Positions 26,845 through 35,457 of a stretch of 64,000 nucleotides of DNA are shown one piece after another; within the stretch, counting starts at the first letter, position 1; each line of letters begins with the position of its first letter. The DNA is from Saltatorellus ferox. GTDB taxonomy: Bacteria; Planctomycetota; UBA1135; GCA-002686595. Location of the stretch: contig CP036434.1 of NCBI GenBank assembly GCA_007751475.1, positions 6,453,524 to 6,517,523 on the forward strand, read 5' to 3'. Below the pieces are notes generated by a model. That model was not told the DNA's origin. It ran no database searches and saw only the letters and a list, made by a program, of their open reading frames with translations. Both the position numbers and the translations under genes were made by a program.

Positions 26845-27762
26845 TCAATCGAGCGAATTGAGCCGCTCGAGGAGCCAGCCGTCTCCTGGGAAGGCCGCGA
26901 GGCCGCGCTCCCATGCGGCGCGCGCTTGCGCCGTCTTGCCCTGCTGGGCATAGAGGTTGCCGAGCCACACGTAGGTCTTGGGGTAGTTCGCTGCGTTGCC
27001 CGCGGTGACGTTGCCGCTCTCTTGCTGATCCGCGAGCCTCTCGAAGTGCTTGACCGCTTCCGCCTGGCCGCCGTAGGCGACCGGCCAGAACGACATGTTG
27101 CGCGCCTTCTGGTAGCGAGCCTCCCAGTGCTGCGGGTCGTACTTGAGCGCCGAGCTGTACGCTTCGTTCGAGTCGACCCACCAGTTGCCGTCACCGTTCG
27201 ATGGCATCGCCTGTGCCGCGGAGTAGTAGGCACGAGCGCGGTCGAAGTGCTTGTCGGCGCTCTCGGGCACGTTCTCCATCTCGGCCTCCATCGCCGCCAG
27301 CAGATCGTGCAGCTGACCGTTGGCGGCGGCTTCCTCCCAGAGGCCTGCGACGTCCTCGCCCGTCACATCCCCATCGAGGATCGCGCGAATGGTGTCGGCT
27401 GCGCTCGCGTGCCCACCCGGCCAGACGATCTCTCCGTCCTCGGCGCCCGTCAGAGCGTCTTCCTTGACGAGGCCGCGTACCAGGTCTCGAACGGAGTCCT
27501 CGGAGAGCGAAGAACCCGCTGGACTCGCCGCCGCCACACGGGCTACCGGAACCGCACCCATGGCCTGGCTCTCCAGGAGGTCCTCGACGCGCTTCTCCAG
27601 GACCTGGAGCTGACTCATCAGATCGCCCTCTCCACGATCGCTGGCGGCAACGATGGCCGCCGGTCCGGATCCGTCGGAGCGACCGGGATCGAGCACGAGC
27701 CAGCACGCGGCCGTGCTCAGAATGACGGAGGAGGAAATGGTGAGGAGCGGGTGCAGGGCCAT
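26845..27762 (-). CDS. Membrane-anchored TPR protein
   Basis: A 305-residue protein with an N-terminal hydrophobic segment (HPLLTISSSVILSTAACWLV) that may be a membrane anchor. A short coiled coil follows (LMSQLQVLEKRVEDLLES), then TPR-like helices at residues 190-300, including DKHFDRARAYYSAAQAMP, AYSSALKYDPQHWEARYQKA and TYVWLGNLYAQQGKTAQARA. It converges with the sigma factor gene (14-base gap) and lies downstream of the kinase operon on the same strand. Role: probably a protein-interaction scaffold at the membrane. The ATG at 27762 begins the anchor; a longer frame to 27795 exists. Confidence 0.7.
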   Translation of the reverse strand: MALHPLLTISSSVILSTAACWLVLDPGRSDGSGPAAIVAASDRGEGDLMSQLQVLEKRVEDLLESQAMGAVPVARVAAASPAGSSLSEDSVRDLVRGLVKEDALTGAEDGEIVWPGGHASAADTIRAILDGDVTGEDVAGLWEEAAANGQLHDLLAAMEAEMENVPESADKHFDRARAYYSAAQAMPSNGDGNWWVDSNEAYSSALKYDPQHWEARYQKARNMSFWPVAYGGQAEAVKHFERLADQQESGNVTAGNAANYPKTYVWLGNLYAQQGKTAQARAAWERGLAAFPGDGWLLERLNSLD

Positions 27763-27886
27763 GGGATTCAAGGGGTAGGGGTTGCGGCGCACCACCTCGT
27801 GCGCTCACCCCTTCCCTCGAACGGTCGGGTGAACCGGGCTCATGAATCTGCGTCTTTTGGAAGCGTCCGGACCAGCTTCGTGCCGG

Positions 27887-30457
27887 TCACTCGCCGACCG
27901 ACTCCACCGAGGTGAGGAAGCGTCTCGTGCTCGCCATATCCTGGCCGAACCCTTCGAGACTGGACACCCACTCGCGGGCCGAGCTGGCGTAGGCAGCGCG
28001 CCTGTCCTGCCCGAGTCGCTTCCATTGCTCGCGCAGCGCTTCTTCACTCGCTCCGAAGGCCAGCGGGTCCTTCGCGCGATCGGCGTTCATCCGGAGCAGA
28101 ACGGTCACGATATCCAGGACGGCCGTCGCCGCTCCGGTTCGGAGAAGCCGCTCGCACCGGGGAACGAGCGAGGCCAGCGTGCGATTGACCTCCTCCTGAT
28201 CCCCGAGCCGAGCGAAAGCGGTGAGTTCGTTTCCACCGAAGACGTGGAGGGTCAGGGAAGCCTCGTTCTCCACCGCCTTCACCCCGTCCGTGCTTTCACG
28301 TGCGAGCGCCGCGTCGAGGAGCCGCTCGCGACTCTGGCGCGAACGCCGGTGATGCTCGGCGCCGCCGCGGGGATCGGGCCCTTCCCGTTTGAGCCAGTGC
28401 CCTATGCGGAGCTCCGCCCAGGATCGAAGGTCCAGAACGACGGCCTCGGGCGCGCCGAGCTTGGCCAGCTCGTCGATGAGCTGGAGGCTCTCCTGGGAAT
28501 CGACGAGGCCCTGGCGATAGGGCTCATGGTCGATGTGGAGATCACCGCGCACGTTGAGCGCCGCGATCAACAGCTCGATCACGTCCGCCGACTTCGGATG
28601 CTCGTCGAGGTCGTGCCGCACGAGCGCGATCGCTTCGTCGATCGTGGCGCGCCCCTCGCTGAACTCCCGGGCCTTACGCGAAGCTTCCGCCTGATCGGTC
28701 AAAATGCGGGCGAGCCAGCGCCTGGTCGAATCGTCGTCGGAGTTCGCCGCGTGGACCTGGCGCGCCAGTCGCGCGGCTTCACGGTAGGCCTCGAGCGCGG
28801 TCTGGGACTCCGGAGCCCTCGAACCCCAGGACGACGCAATGGAATGACCGACCCTCATGAAGGCGTTCGCCAGCGATTCGGCTCCCGCGAGATCGGAGCC
28901 GAGGATCGGCGTCAACGAACGGAGTTTCTCGACCGCGAGTTCGATCACAGCGCGCTTCTCTTCCAGCGTCGTCGCTGCGCCTGCGCCCGAGACGGCTTCA
29001 TCGACGACGCCGCCTGCGGCCTCGAACCCGTATCGATCGTAGAGCCAGTCGTAGCTATCGAGCCGCATCTGGAGGCCGGAAAGCTGCTCACGCGCTTCTC
29101 CGATCTCGGCCGCGCGACGCGCCGCGAGATCTTCCTGGGCCTCGATCCTCTTGACCTTCGCGCGGTTGTCGAAGAAGAGCACCGTGATGATGCCGACGGC
29201 CACGACGGCGGCGGCTGCGCCCATGGCGATGCTCACGAAGAGGCCGCGCCGCCTGCGCGCCAGCAGGCGGACCCTGTGGAATGCGCTCGCGCGGCGAGCG
29301 TGCACGGGCTCGCGGCGGAGCCAGCGCTCGAGGTCGTCGGCGAGCGCCTCTGCCGACCGGGTCCGTTCGTCTGGATCCTTCTCCAGGGCCGCCAGGATCA
29401 CCGCGGTCAGGTCCTCATCGGGAACCTCGACCGGCTCCGCGGAGCCGGCGAGTGCGCGAGGATCGCGCGCTGGCGTGTTCCGGATCGTCTCCAGGATGTG
29501 TAGCAAGGAGCTGCCTTCCAGGTCGTACGGCAGCTCGCCGGTGAGAAGCTCGTAGAGGACGACCCCGAGCCCGTAGACGTCACTTCGAACATCCACCCGC
29601 GCCGGATCGCCAGCGCACTGCTCGGGGCTCATGTAGCGGAGCGTTCCCAGGAGTTCCCCGTGGCGGGTTCGTGTCTTGTCTTCTTCGGTCAAGGGCTCCG
29701 ACAGACGCGCGAGCCCGAAGTCGATCACCTTCACGTGGCCTTCCCCTCCCGCCGCCACCAGCAGGTTCGCTGGCTTGAGGTCGCGGTGCAGGACGCCTTT
29801 CTGGTGAGCGTGCTGGATGGCCCGCGCCACCGGGACGAAGAGCCTCAGTCGATCCTCCAGGCCGAGGCGCTGCTGGCTCGCATACTCCGTGATCGTCTGG
29901 GCCTCGGCGATGTGCTCGAACGCCATCCAGGAGTAGGCGCCCGCCCCCGCGGCTCCGGCGTCCGCCGCCTGGAGCCCCGCGCCGAAGACGCGCGCGATGT
30001 TCGGGTGGTCGAGCCGCGCGAGAGCCTCGGCCTCGATGCGAAAGCGCTCGCCTGCGCGGGACTCATCGACGAGGACCTTGAGCGCGACGCGCCGGCGCGG
30101 ACGCTCCTGGAGCGCCTCGTAAACGTGCCCCATTCCGCCCGACCCGATGAGCCGAACCACCGCGAGATCGCCGCACATGGAGCCCACGAGGTCCTCGGGA
30201 CGGCGGGCGCGCCGAGCCTCGGCCGTGCTCTCCGACTCGTCTCGGATTCCCTCCAGGAGCGGCTCCAGGTCGAGCGGCCTGTCCAGCAGGCTGAGCCCTC
30301 GAAGATGCGCGTCGAGCAGCTCCCGGAGCTCCGCGCCCAGCGCAGGTCGCGAGGCGGAGATCCTTTCGACGTAGGCAGCTCGCGCGGTCTCGTCGAGGGA
30401 CAGCGCCTCGTCGAAGAGCACGTCGAGGTCGTCCTGGGAAGCGGGGAATGACGGCAT
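27887..30457 (-). CDS. Serine/threonine protein kinase with TPR-like C-terminal region
   Basis: An 856-residue Hanks-type kinase. Kinase motifs at about residues 95-365: LIGSGGMGHVYEA, VALKVLVDE, HRDLKPANLLV, IDFGLARLS and YMSPEQ. A membrane helix follows (AMGAAAAVVAVGIITVLFF, near residue 415), a coiled coil and a long helical repeat region that would lie outside the cytoplasm. The first 80 residues contain a helical segment (LRELLDAHLRG) seen in many planctomycete kinases. A sigma factor gene lies 69 bases upstream on the same strand, so the two likely form an operon, sigma first. The signal sensed is unknown. Confidence 0.9.
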   Translation of the reverse strand: MPSFPASQDDLDVLFDEALSLDETARAAYVERISASRPALGAELRELLDAHLRGLSLLDRPLDLEPLLEGIRDESESTAEARRARRPEDLVGSMCGDLAVVRLIGSGGMGHVYEALQERPRRRVALKVLVDESRAGERFRIEAEALARLDHPNIARVFGAGLQAADAGAAGAGAYSWMAFEHIAEAQTITEYASQQRLGLEDRLRLFVPVARAIQHAHQKGVLHRDLKPANLLVAAGGEGHVKVIDFGLARLSEPLTEEDKTRTRHGELLGTLRYMSPEQCAGDPARVDVRSDVYGLGVVLYELLTGELPYDLEGSSLLHILETIRNTPARDPRALAGSAEPVEVPDEDLTAVILAALEKDPDERTRSAEALADDLERWLRREPVHARRASAFHRVRLLARRRRGLFVSIAMGAAAAVVAVGIITVLFFDNRAKVKRIEAQEDLAARRAAEIGEAREQLSGLQMRLDSYDWLYDRYGFEAAGGVVDEAVSGAGAATTLEEKRAVIELAVEKLRSLTPILGSDLAGAESLANAFMRVGHSIASSWGSRAPESQTALEAYREAARLARQVHAANSDDDSTRRWLARILTDQAEASRKAREFSEGRATIDEAIALVRHDLDEHPKSADVIELLIAALNVRGDLHIDHEPYRQGLVDSQESLQLIDELAKLGAPEAVVLDLRSWAELRIGHWLKREGPDPRGGAEHHRRSRQSRERLLDAALARESTDGVKAVENEASLTLHVFGGNELTAFARLGDQEEVNRTLASLVPRCERLLRTGAATAVLDIVTVLLRMNADRAKDPLAFGASEEALREQWKRLGQDRRAAYASSAREWVSSLEGFGQDMASTRRFLTSVESVGE

Positions 30458-30526
30458 GGGGAGAGTCCGGGGTTCTTGTCAGCACTCGAACGGCGACGGC
30501 CTGCGGGCTCACCCATCTTCCGGGAA

Positions 30527-31078
30527 TTACCTGAGTTCTTGCGGCAGCTTGTCGCCCAGCTCGCGGATGAGCCAGGCCCGGGCGAAGCTCCACTCTCGCT
30601 TGACGGTCGCGGGTGAGAGGCCGGTGGCGCGGGCCGTGTCCTCCACCGAAAGGCCCGCGAAGAACCGGTGGGAGACCACGGCGGCCTTCCGAGGATAGGC
30701 GGCTTCGAAACGGACGAGCGCCTCGTCGAGGGCCAGGAGTTGCGCGTCCGCTGCGGCCTGCGCCGGATCCAGCGCTTCCTGGCCGAGGTCGCCGTCCGTC
30801 CCCTCGCCGAAGACGCTCGCGATGGACCTGGAGCGTCGTCGGCGCGCGCGATCGACCAGGATCCAGCGCATCGCCTGGGCCGCGGTCGCAAAGTAGTGGC
30901 TCCGGTCCAGCTCGCTCTTCGACGGGTCCTCGGAAAGCTTGAGCCAGACGTCGTGGACGACCGCCGTCGCCTCGAGCGAGGCACCGCCGAGGCCCGCGCG
31001 GAGCTTGGACTGCGCGAGCGCGCGGAGCTCGTCGTAGACGGCCTCGAAGAGAGGGTCCCTGGGACTGGCCGGATTCAT
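30527..31078 (-). CDS. ECF-type RNA polymerase sigma factor
   Basis: A 183-residue sigma factor. Region 2 includes EATAVVHDVWLKLSED and HYFATAAQAMRWILVDRARR, and region 4 includes FFAGLSVEDTARATGLSPAT with VKREWSFARAWLIREL. The phrase FATAAxAMRxILVDxAR is a hallmark of the planctomycete-enriched ECF family that pairs with protein kinases. The kinase gene follows 69 bases downstream, and no anti-sigma gene is seen. I chose the ATG at 31078; the frame continues to 31249 across the divergent phosphatase gene but is non-coding there. Confidence 0.88.
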   Translation of the reverse strand: MNPASPRDPLFEAVYDELRALAQSKLRAGLGGASLEATAVVHDVWLKLSEDPSKSELDRSHYFATAAQAMRWILVDRARRRRSRSIASVFGEGTDGDLGQEALDPAQAAADAQLLALDEALVRFEAAYPRKAAVVSHRFFAGLSVEDTARATGLSPATVKREWSFARAWLIRELGDKLPQELR

Positions 31079-31142
31079 GCGCTCCGAGCCTACCTCAACC
31101 GGGAGCCGAAGAGAGAGGCCCGTCGTGGTACCTTCCTCACCC

Positions 31143-31589
31143 ATGACCTCGATCCTTTTCGTATGTCTCGGCAACATCTGCCGCTCCCCCGCCGCAGAGG
31201 CCGCGGTCCGAAAGCGCAGACCGGACCTGACGCTCGACTCGGCCGGCACGGGCGGCTGGCACGTCGGGAAGCCTCCCTACGAGCCGATGCAGGAGGCGGC
31301 GCGCGCCCGCGGCCTCGACCTGTCGAAGCTGCGGGCCCGGCAGTTCTCCGCGGCCGACTTCGGGACATTCGACGTCATCGTCGCGATGGACGAGGAGAAC
31401 GCCAGGGACATCGAATCCCTCCGGCCGGACGGGTCCTTCACGCCGGTCGTGCTCTTCACGGATCACATCGGCGAGGACGGGATGGCGGTGCCAGACCCCT
31501 ACTACACGCGCGACTTCGAGGGCTGCCTCGACCTGATCGAGGCGTGCGCCGACGGACTGGTCGCCGGGCTCTCCCGGGACCGGAGCTGA
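31143..31589 (+). CDS. Low-molecular-weight protein tyrosine phosphatase
   Basis: A 148-residue cytoplasmic phosphatase with the CX5R P-loop near the N-terminus (ILFVCLGNICRSPAAEA) and the general-acid aspartate in the C-terminal motif VPDPYYTRDFEGCLDLI. Length and motif order match the LMW-PTP family. It is divergent from the ECF sigma gene (64-base gap) and near kinase genes, so it might counter protein phosphorylation, though these enzymes usually act on phosphotyrosine and the local kinases are Hanks-type. The start ATG at 31143 is fixed by the first beta strand. Confidence 0.92.
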   Translation: MTSILFVCLGNICRSPAAEAAVRKRRPDLTLDSAGTGGWHVGKPPYEPMQEAARARGLDLSKLRARQFSAADFGTFDVIVAMDEENARDIESLRPDGSFTPVVLFTDHIGEDGMAVPDPYYTRDFEGCLDLIEACADGLVAGLSRDRS

Positions 31590-31682
31590 GGCTCGATCCG
31601 GTTCGAGCCGCTGCGGTCAGGATCACCCTTCTGGCAGTTCGCTACATCACCCACGGTGCTGCCCGACTAGATTTAAGCGGAT

Positions 31683-32492
31683 ATGAGCAGCGAAGAGAAA
31701 CCGGGCCGCGACGCGGCGTACGACTGGCTCCAGGAGGACCTGCTCGACGAACTCGACCAGGACTACCTCATGGAGCTCGGGCGCTTGCAGGTCGAACTCC
31801 TGAAGCTCCAGCGGTACATCATGGACCGCAGGCTTCGACTCGCGATCCTCTTCGAAGGCCGCGACACCGCGGGCAAAGGCGGCGCCATCCTGCGCTTCGC
31901 CCAGCGGCTGCGTCCACGCAACGTGAGGGTGGTGGCCCTTTCGAAGCCCACGGAATCCGAGCGCGGCCAGTGGTACTTCGAACGCTACGTCAAGCACCTG
32001 CCCGACCCCGGCGAGATCGTCCTCTTCGATCGAAGCTGGTACAACCGCGCGGTGGTCGAGCCCGTCATGGGGTTCTGCACCGAACAGGAGTACGAGCGGT
32101 TCATGCGCCATGTCGTGCAGTTCGAGGACATGCTGACGGAGGACGGGCTCCTGATCGTCAAGCTCTGGTTCTCGATCAACCGCGACGAGCAGCACCGGCG
32201 CATCGAGAACCGACGCGTGAACCCGCTCAAGGAGTGGAAGCTCTCGACCGTGGACCTCGAGGCGCAGCAGCGATGGGAATCGTTCACGCACTACAAGGAA
32301 GTGATGTTCGAACGCACCAGTTCGGATCGCTGCCCGTGGATCGTGGTGCGCGGCAACGACAAGAAGCAGGCGCGGCTGCAGTCGATTCGCTACGTGCTGA
32401 GCCGCGTGCCGTACCCGGACCGAGGCCAGCCGGGTCTCGATCTGGAGCCAGATCCGAGCACGGTGGCGCGCGCGACCCCCAACGGCGGGTGA
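31683..32492 (+). CDS. ppk2: Polyphosphate kinase 2 family protein
   Basis: A 269-residue PPK2 enzyme that transfers phosphate between polyphosphate and nucleotides. Walker A is FEGRDTAGKGGA, and the Walker B/lid region is VLFDRSWYNRAVVEPVMGF, followed by ENRRVNPLKEWKLS and WESFTHYKE, all conserved in the family. The single-domain length suggests class I (nucleoside-diphosphate phosphorylating), but class assignment by eye is weak. No ppk1 or ppx is nearby. There is a gap of about 90 bases after the phosphatase gene, long enough for its own promoter. Confidence 0.92.
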   Translation: MSSEEKPGRDAAYDWLQEDLLDELDQDYLMELGRLQVELLKLQRYIMDRRLRLAILFEGRDTAGKGGAILRFAQRLRPRNVRVVALSKPTESERGQWYFERYVKHLPDPGEIVLFDRSWYNRAVVEPVMGFCTEQEYERFMRHVVQFEDMLTEDGLLIVKLWFSINRDEQHRRIENRRVNPLKEWKLSTVDLEAQQRWESFTHYKEVMFERTSSDRCPWIVVRGNDKKQARLQSIRYVLSRVPYPDRGQPGLDLEPDPSTVARATPNGG

Positions 32493-32764
32493 TCCACGGG
32501 TGGGTTCCTCCGCTGGATCAAGCGCCAGGCAGCCCATTCTGCGACGCCCAAAGGGCGCACTGTCGTGAATGCCGACACTTCCTTCAGGGAACTTAAGCCC
32601 GCCTAAGGAAATGTCTGACTCGCGGTTCAAGTCGGGCCCAGTCCCCGCCGAAGACAGGGAAGCGCGCCGATGCGGTGGCGACCGTCTGCGAAGGGAGTGG
32701 CTCCGGGTCTCGGAGACATCGTTCGTCACGACAGCGCCGCGCGAGGGCCTCGCTGAAACGTCAC

Positions 32765-33274
32765 TTGATCGAACGCTACATTCGCGACGTCCCGGATTTT
32801 CCGAAGCCGGGCATCCTCTTCAAGGACATCACGCCTCTCCTGGCCAACGCCGAGGGTCTCAAGGCGACCATCGACGCGCTCCGGGATTGCGTGAGCCCCG
32901 ATGACTACGACGTCATTTGCGGCGTTGAGTCACGTGGCTTCATCTTCGGCACGGCCCTTGCGTTATCTGTAGGCAAGGGATTCATTCCCATTCGCAAGCC
33001 CGGCAAGCTGCCGTGGAAGACGGCCTCGGAGTCCTACGAGCTCGAATACGGGACCGACACGATCGAGATCCACACCGACGCCATCGAGCACGGAAGTCGG
33101 ATGCTCATGGTGGACGACCTCCTCGCCACGGGCGGGACGATGGAAGCCGCCATCAAGCTCGTACGCAAGATCGGTGCGGAGCCGGTCGCCAGCCTCTTCG
33201 TGATCGAGCTCGACTTCCTGGAAGGAAGGAAGAGGCTCGATGTGCCCACTCATTCGCTCTTGCACGTCGGCTGA
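32765..33274 (+). CDS. apt: Adenine phosphoribosyltransferase
   Basis: Salvages adenine to AMP using PRPP. The conserved N-terminal block RDVPDFPKPGILFKDITPLL is intact, ESRGFIFG follows, and the PRPP-binding loop is LMVDDLLATGGTM. No ATG precedes the conserved block in frame; a TTG at 32765 gives 169 residues and an N-terminus (IERYIRDVPDFPKPG) aligned with the family, so I chose it. A CTG at 32753 or GTG at 32675 are alternatives. Non-ATG initiation is common in this window. It lies 44 bases before the FliA/WhiG-type sigma gene and may share its transcript. Confidence 0.93.
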   Translation: MIERYIRDVPDFPKPGILFKDITPLLANAEGLKATIDALRDCVSPDDYDVICGVESRGFIFGTALALSVGKGFIPIRKPGKLPWKTASESYELEYGTDTIEIHTDAIEHGSRMLMVDDLLATGGTMEAAIKLVRKIGAEPVASLFVIELDFLEGRKRLDVPTHSLLHVG

Positions 33275-33318
33275 TGATCCCCTGCCGGGATTTGCCTTCG
33301 GAACTCTCCTCCACTCCC

Positions 33319-34239
33319 ATGACGTCAAAGAAAACGACCGGCGCCTCCGCCGCGGCCAGCTCTGCCTCCGCTGCATCCGAGCCAGCCCGGCGCCGCACGA
33401 CCTCGCGTAAGAGCCCGATCAAGAAGTCCACCGCAGCCAGGCACGTGGCCATCGAGGATCTCCCCACCGAGGAGATCTGGGCCCACTACAGCCAGGCGCG
33501 CGCCGAGAAGAACGTCCAGGACATCGAAGCGATCCGGAACATCTTGATGGAGCGACACTTCCCGCTCGTCAAGTACATCGCCGAGCGCCTGCTGCAGACG
33601 CTCCCGAAGTCGATCGAACTCGACGACCTCGTCAGCGCCGGTCTCTTCGGCCTGATGGACGCCATCCGGGGCTTCGACCTCGACCGCGGCATCAAGTTCA
33701 AGACCTACTGCACCACGCGAATCCGCGGCTCGATCCTCGACCAGCTGCGCAGCCAGGACTGGGTCCCGCGCCTCGTCCGGCTCAAGGCGAGCAAGATCGA
33801 CAAGGCGCTCCAGCGTCTAACCGGCCGCTTCGGCCGCGAGCCCACGCACTCCGAGCTGGCGCGTGAGCTCGAGATGGATCACCAGGAACTCAGTATCGAG
33901 CTACAGAGCGCCAGCGCGAAGGCGATGTACTCGCTATCGGACAAGTGGGAGGACCGCGACGACGACAGCTCCATGGAGAAGGTCGACGTGCTGGAGGACA
34001 AGAAGTCCATCGACCCGCTCGGCGTGCTGAACCGCGACGACATGATGGGTTTCCTCACACGGTCGCTGACCCACAAGGAGCGCTTCATCATCGAGCAGTA
34101 CTACCAGGTCGGGCACACGATGCGCGAGATCGGCGAGATGCTGAACCTGACCGAGAGCCGCGTCTGCCAGATCCATTCGAACGTGATGGGCCGGTTGAAG
34201 AGCCTCTTCGGAACCAAGCAGAACACGATGCTCATGTAG
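33319..34239 (+). CDS. FliA/WhiG-type RNA polymerase sigma factor
   Basis: A 306-residue sigma-70 protein. After a serine/alanine-rich, basic N-terminal tail of about 45 residues come region 1.2/2 (RHFPLVKYIAERLLQTLP, DLVSAGLFGLMDAIRGFD and KFKTYCTTRIRGSILDQLR), region 3 (FGREPTHSELARELEMD) and region 4 (TMREIGEMLNLTESRVCQIH). This arrangement is that of the FliA/WhiG group (sigma-28 like). No flagellar or chemotaxis genes are in the window, so the regulon cannot be guessed from context. Two hairpins follow the stop codon and could terminate the transcript. Confidence 0.9.
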   Translation: MTSKKTTGASAAASSASAASEPARRRTTSRKSPIKKSTAARHVAIEDLPTEEIWAHYSQARAEKNVQDIEAIRNILMERHFPLVKYIAERLLQTLPKSIELDDLVSAGLFGLMDAIRGFDLDRGIKFKTYCTTRIRGSILDQLRSQDWVPRLVRLKASKIDKALQRLTGRFGREPTHSELARELEMDHQELSIELQSASAKAMYSLSDKWEDRDDDSSMEKVDVLEDKKSIDPLGVLNRDDMMGFLTRSLTHKERFIIEQYYQVGHTMREIGEMLNLTESRVCQIHSNVMGRLKSLFGTKQNTMLM

Positions 34240-34299
34240 TGAGCCGCTCGGCCGAGGGCCGAAGAGCAGGAGTCCCCCTCCCCCCGACCTATTCCCCCC

Positions 34300-34391
34300 G
34301 CCGAGCCGGCGCACCGTCGACCCCCATCGATACTGGTGCCGCCGGCTCGGCTCGTTTCACGCAGACCGCCGGGCACCACGCGGGTGCCCGG
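34300..34391. terminator. Tandem hairpins after the sigma factor gene
   Basis: Two stem-loops follow the sigma gene: GCCGAGCCGGC (34300-34310) pairs with 34341-34351, with the inner GCACC/GGTGC also able to pair, and CCGGGCACC (34369-34377) pairs with 34383-34391. They separate convergent frames and could serve both directions. There is no clear T-tract, so the terminator call is structural only. Confidence 0.5.
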
Positions 34392-34401
34392 TCGAGAGCG
34401 A

Positions 34402-34797
34402 TCAGTTGGTGAACTGCATCTGGCAGGCGGTGCTGAAGTTCGAGCTCGGCATACCACCCGGCGCGACATCACGGTGCCAGTACTGGACCCCCCACGTCTC
34501 ACCGACCTGCATGCTGATGAATCCCGTCGGCGTCGGCACGATCATCGGATCCATCGTCGTGGTGAGCATGCCCGCGGCACCGCTGCTCGCGATCTGATTC
34601 ACGTAGCGGCCACCACCGGGGACGCAAACACGCCCCAGCGACCCGGCAGGGTTGTTGATGTTGGCGAAGGCGGTCCCGATGACCGCGTAACCGAAGGTAT
34701 TCGTCGGAAGATCCGTGGCTTGATAGAAGTGAGTGCTCCCGACGGACTGATCGCCGAGGAGCCAGTAAGCGTAGCTTGAACCCCACCTGGACAGCCG
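34402..34797 (-). pseudogene. C-terminal-module remnant of a secreted protein, 5' truncated
   Basis: About 130 codons remain, carrying the shared C-terminal module: DLPTNTFGYAVIG, GSLGRVCVPGGGRYV, GETWGVQYWHRD and SSNFSTACQMQF before the stop. There is no start codon, signal peptide or upstream domain. At about 34798 the coding sense ends abruptly, and a truncated DUF1501 gene begins on the other strand, so the two remnants are joined at a recombination scar. The missing N-terminal part cannot be identified. Confidence 0.7.
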
Positions 34798-35319
34798 CCG
34801 CCTGACCGGGACGATGGCCCGGATTCCCTCCTCGGAGCCCGATTGAAGGACGCAGCGACGCTCGTGATGGCGGACATCGGCACCGAGGTCATCCACATCG
34901 AGCACGGCGACTGGGACGACCACGACGACATGGGCCCGACGAGCGGCGACCTCGCGGCGCGCCTCTCCGACCTGGGCCGCTCGCTGGCGGCGTTCCGAAC
35001 GGACCTCGCCCAGGACCTCCATCGAACGACGCTCCTCGTCTACAGCGAGTTCGGCCGCCGCGTCGACGAGAACGGCAGCCGCGGCACTGATCACGGCCGC
35101 GGAGGCGTGGCCTTCGCGCTGGGAGGAACGGTCCAGGGCGGTCGAGTCCTCGCGAACTGGCCCGGCCTCTCACCGGCTTCCCTGGACGATGGAGCGCTGG
35201 CGGTCACGACCGACCTGCGGGATGTCTTCGGGGAAGTCCTGGAGAGGCGCCTGGGCGCGAACAGCGCGGGCGTGGCCTTCCCGGGTCATGCCTATGCGCC
35301 GGTTGGGCTGTTTCCATAG
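34798..35319 (+). pseudogene. DUF1501-family protein, C-terminal fragment
   Basis: The reading frame from about 34798 encodes LLGARLKDAATLVMADIG, a GDWDDHDDMG segment, TTLLVYSEFGRRVDENGSRG, DHGRGGVAFALGG and GGRVLANWPGL. These are the conserved C-terminal features of DUF1501 proteins (alkaline-phosphatase-like, Tat-exported, usually paired with DUF1800 in planctomycetes). The first two-thirds, including the signal and the metal-binding N-terminal part, are missing. Roughly 170 residues remain of about 400-450. The gene is therefore dead unless fused to something upstream; I see no start. Confidence 0.75.
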
Positions 35320-35339
35320 TGGTCGAGAGTGAGCGCTGG

Positions 35340-35445
35340 CTCTTGCTCCATGGTGAGGTATGGACAGCCAGCCTCCCAGTATCTGGAGACCTCCGTGGAC
35401 GGGGCAATGACGAGCCGAAACACCGCGGCTTCGTTCGAAAGCCCA
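35340..35445 (-). mobile_element. Remnant of an IS256-family transposase gene (3' end)
   Basis: This stretch is clearly related to the 3' end of the IS256-type transposase gene at 45774. On the minus strand it reads NEAAVFRLVIAPSTEVSRYW followed by EAGCPYLTMEQE, against NEAALLRLVTALAMEVSEDW and EAGRQYLTMEQA in the intact copy. Only about 35 codons survive. It shows an older insertion or deletion event just after the DUF1501 remnant. Confidence 0.75.
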
Positions 35446-35457
35446 GCTCCTCACGAC

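Noticed and set aside
32560..32620. TTCCTT/AAGGAA imperfect inverted repeat before apt
   Set aside because: Short, imperfect and without known operator similarity; too weak to report as a site.
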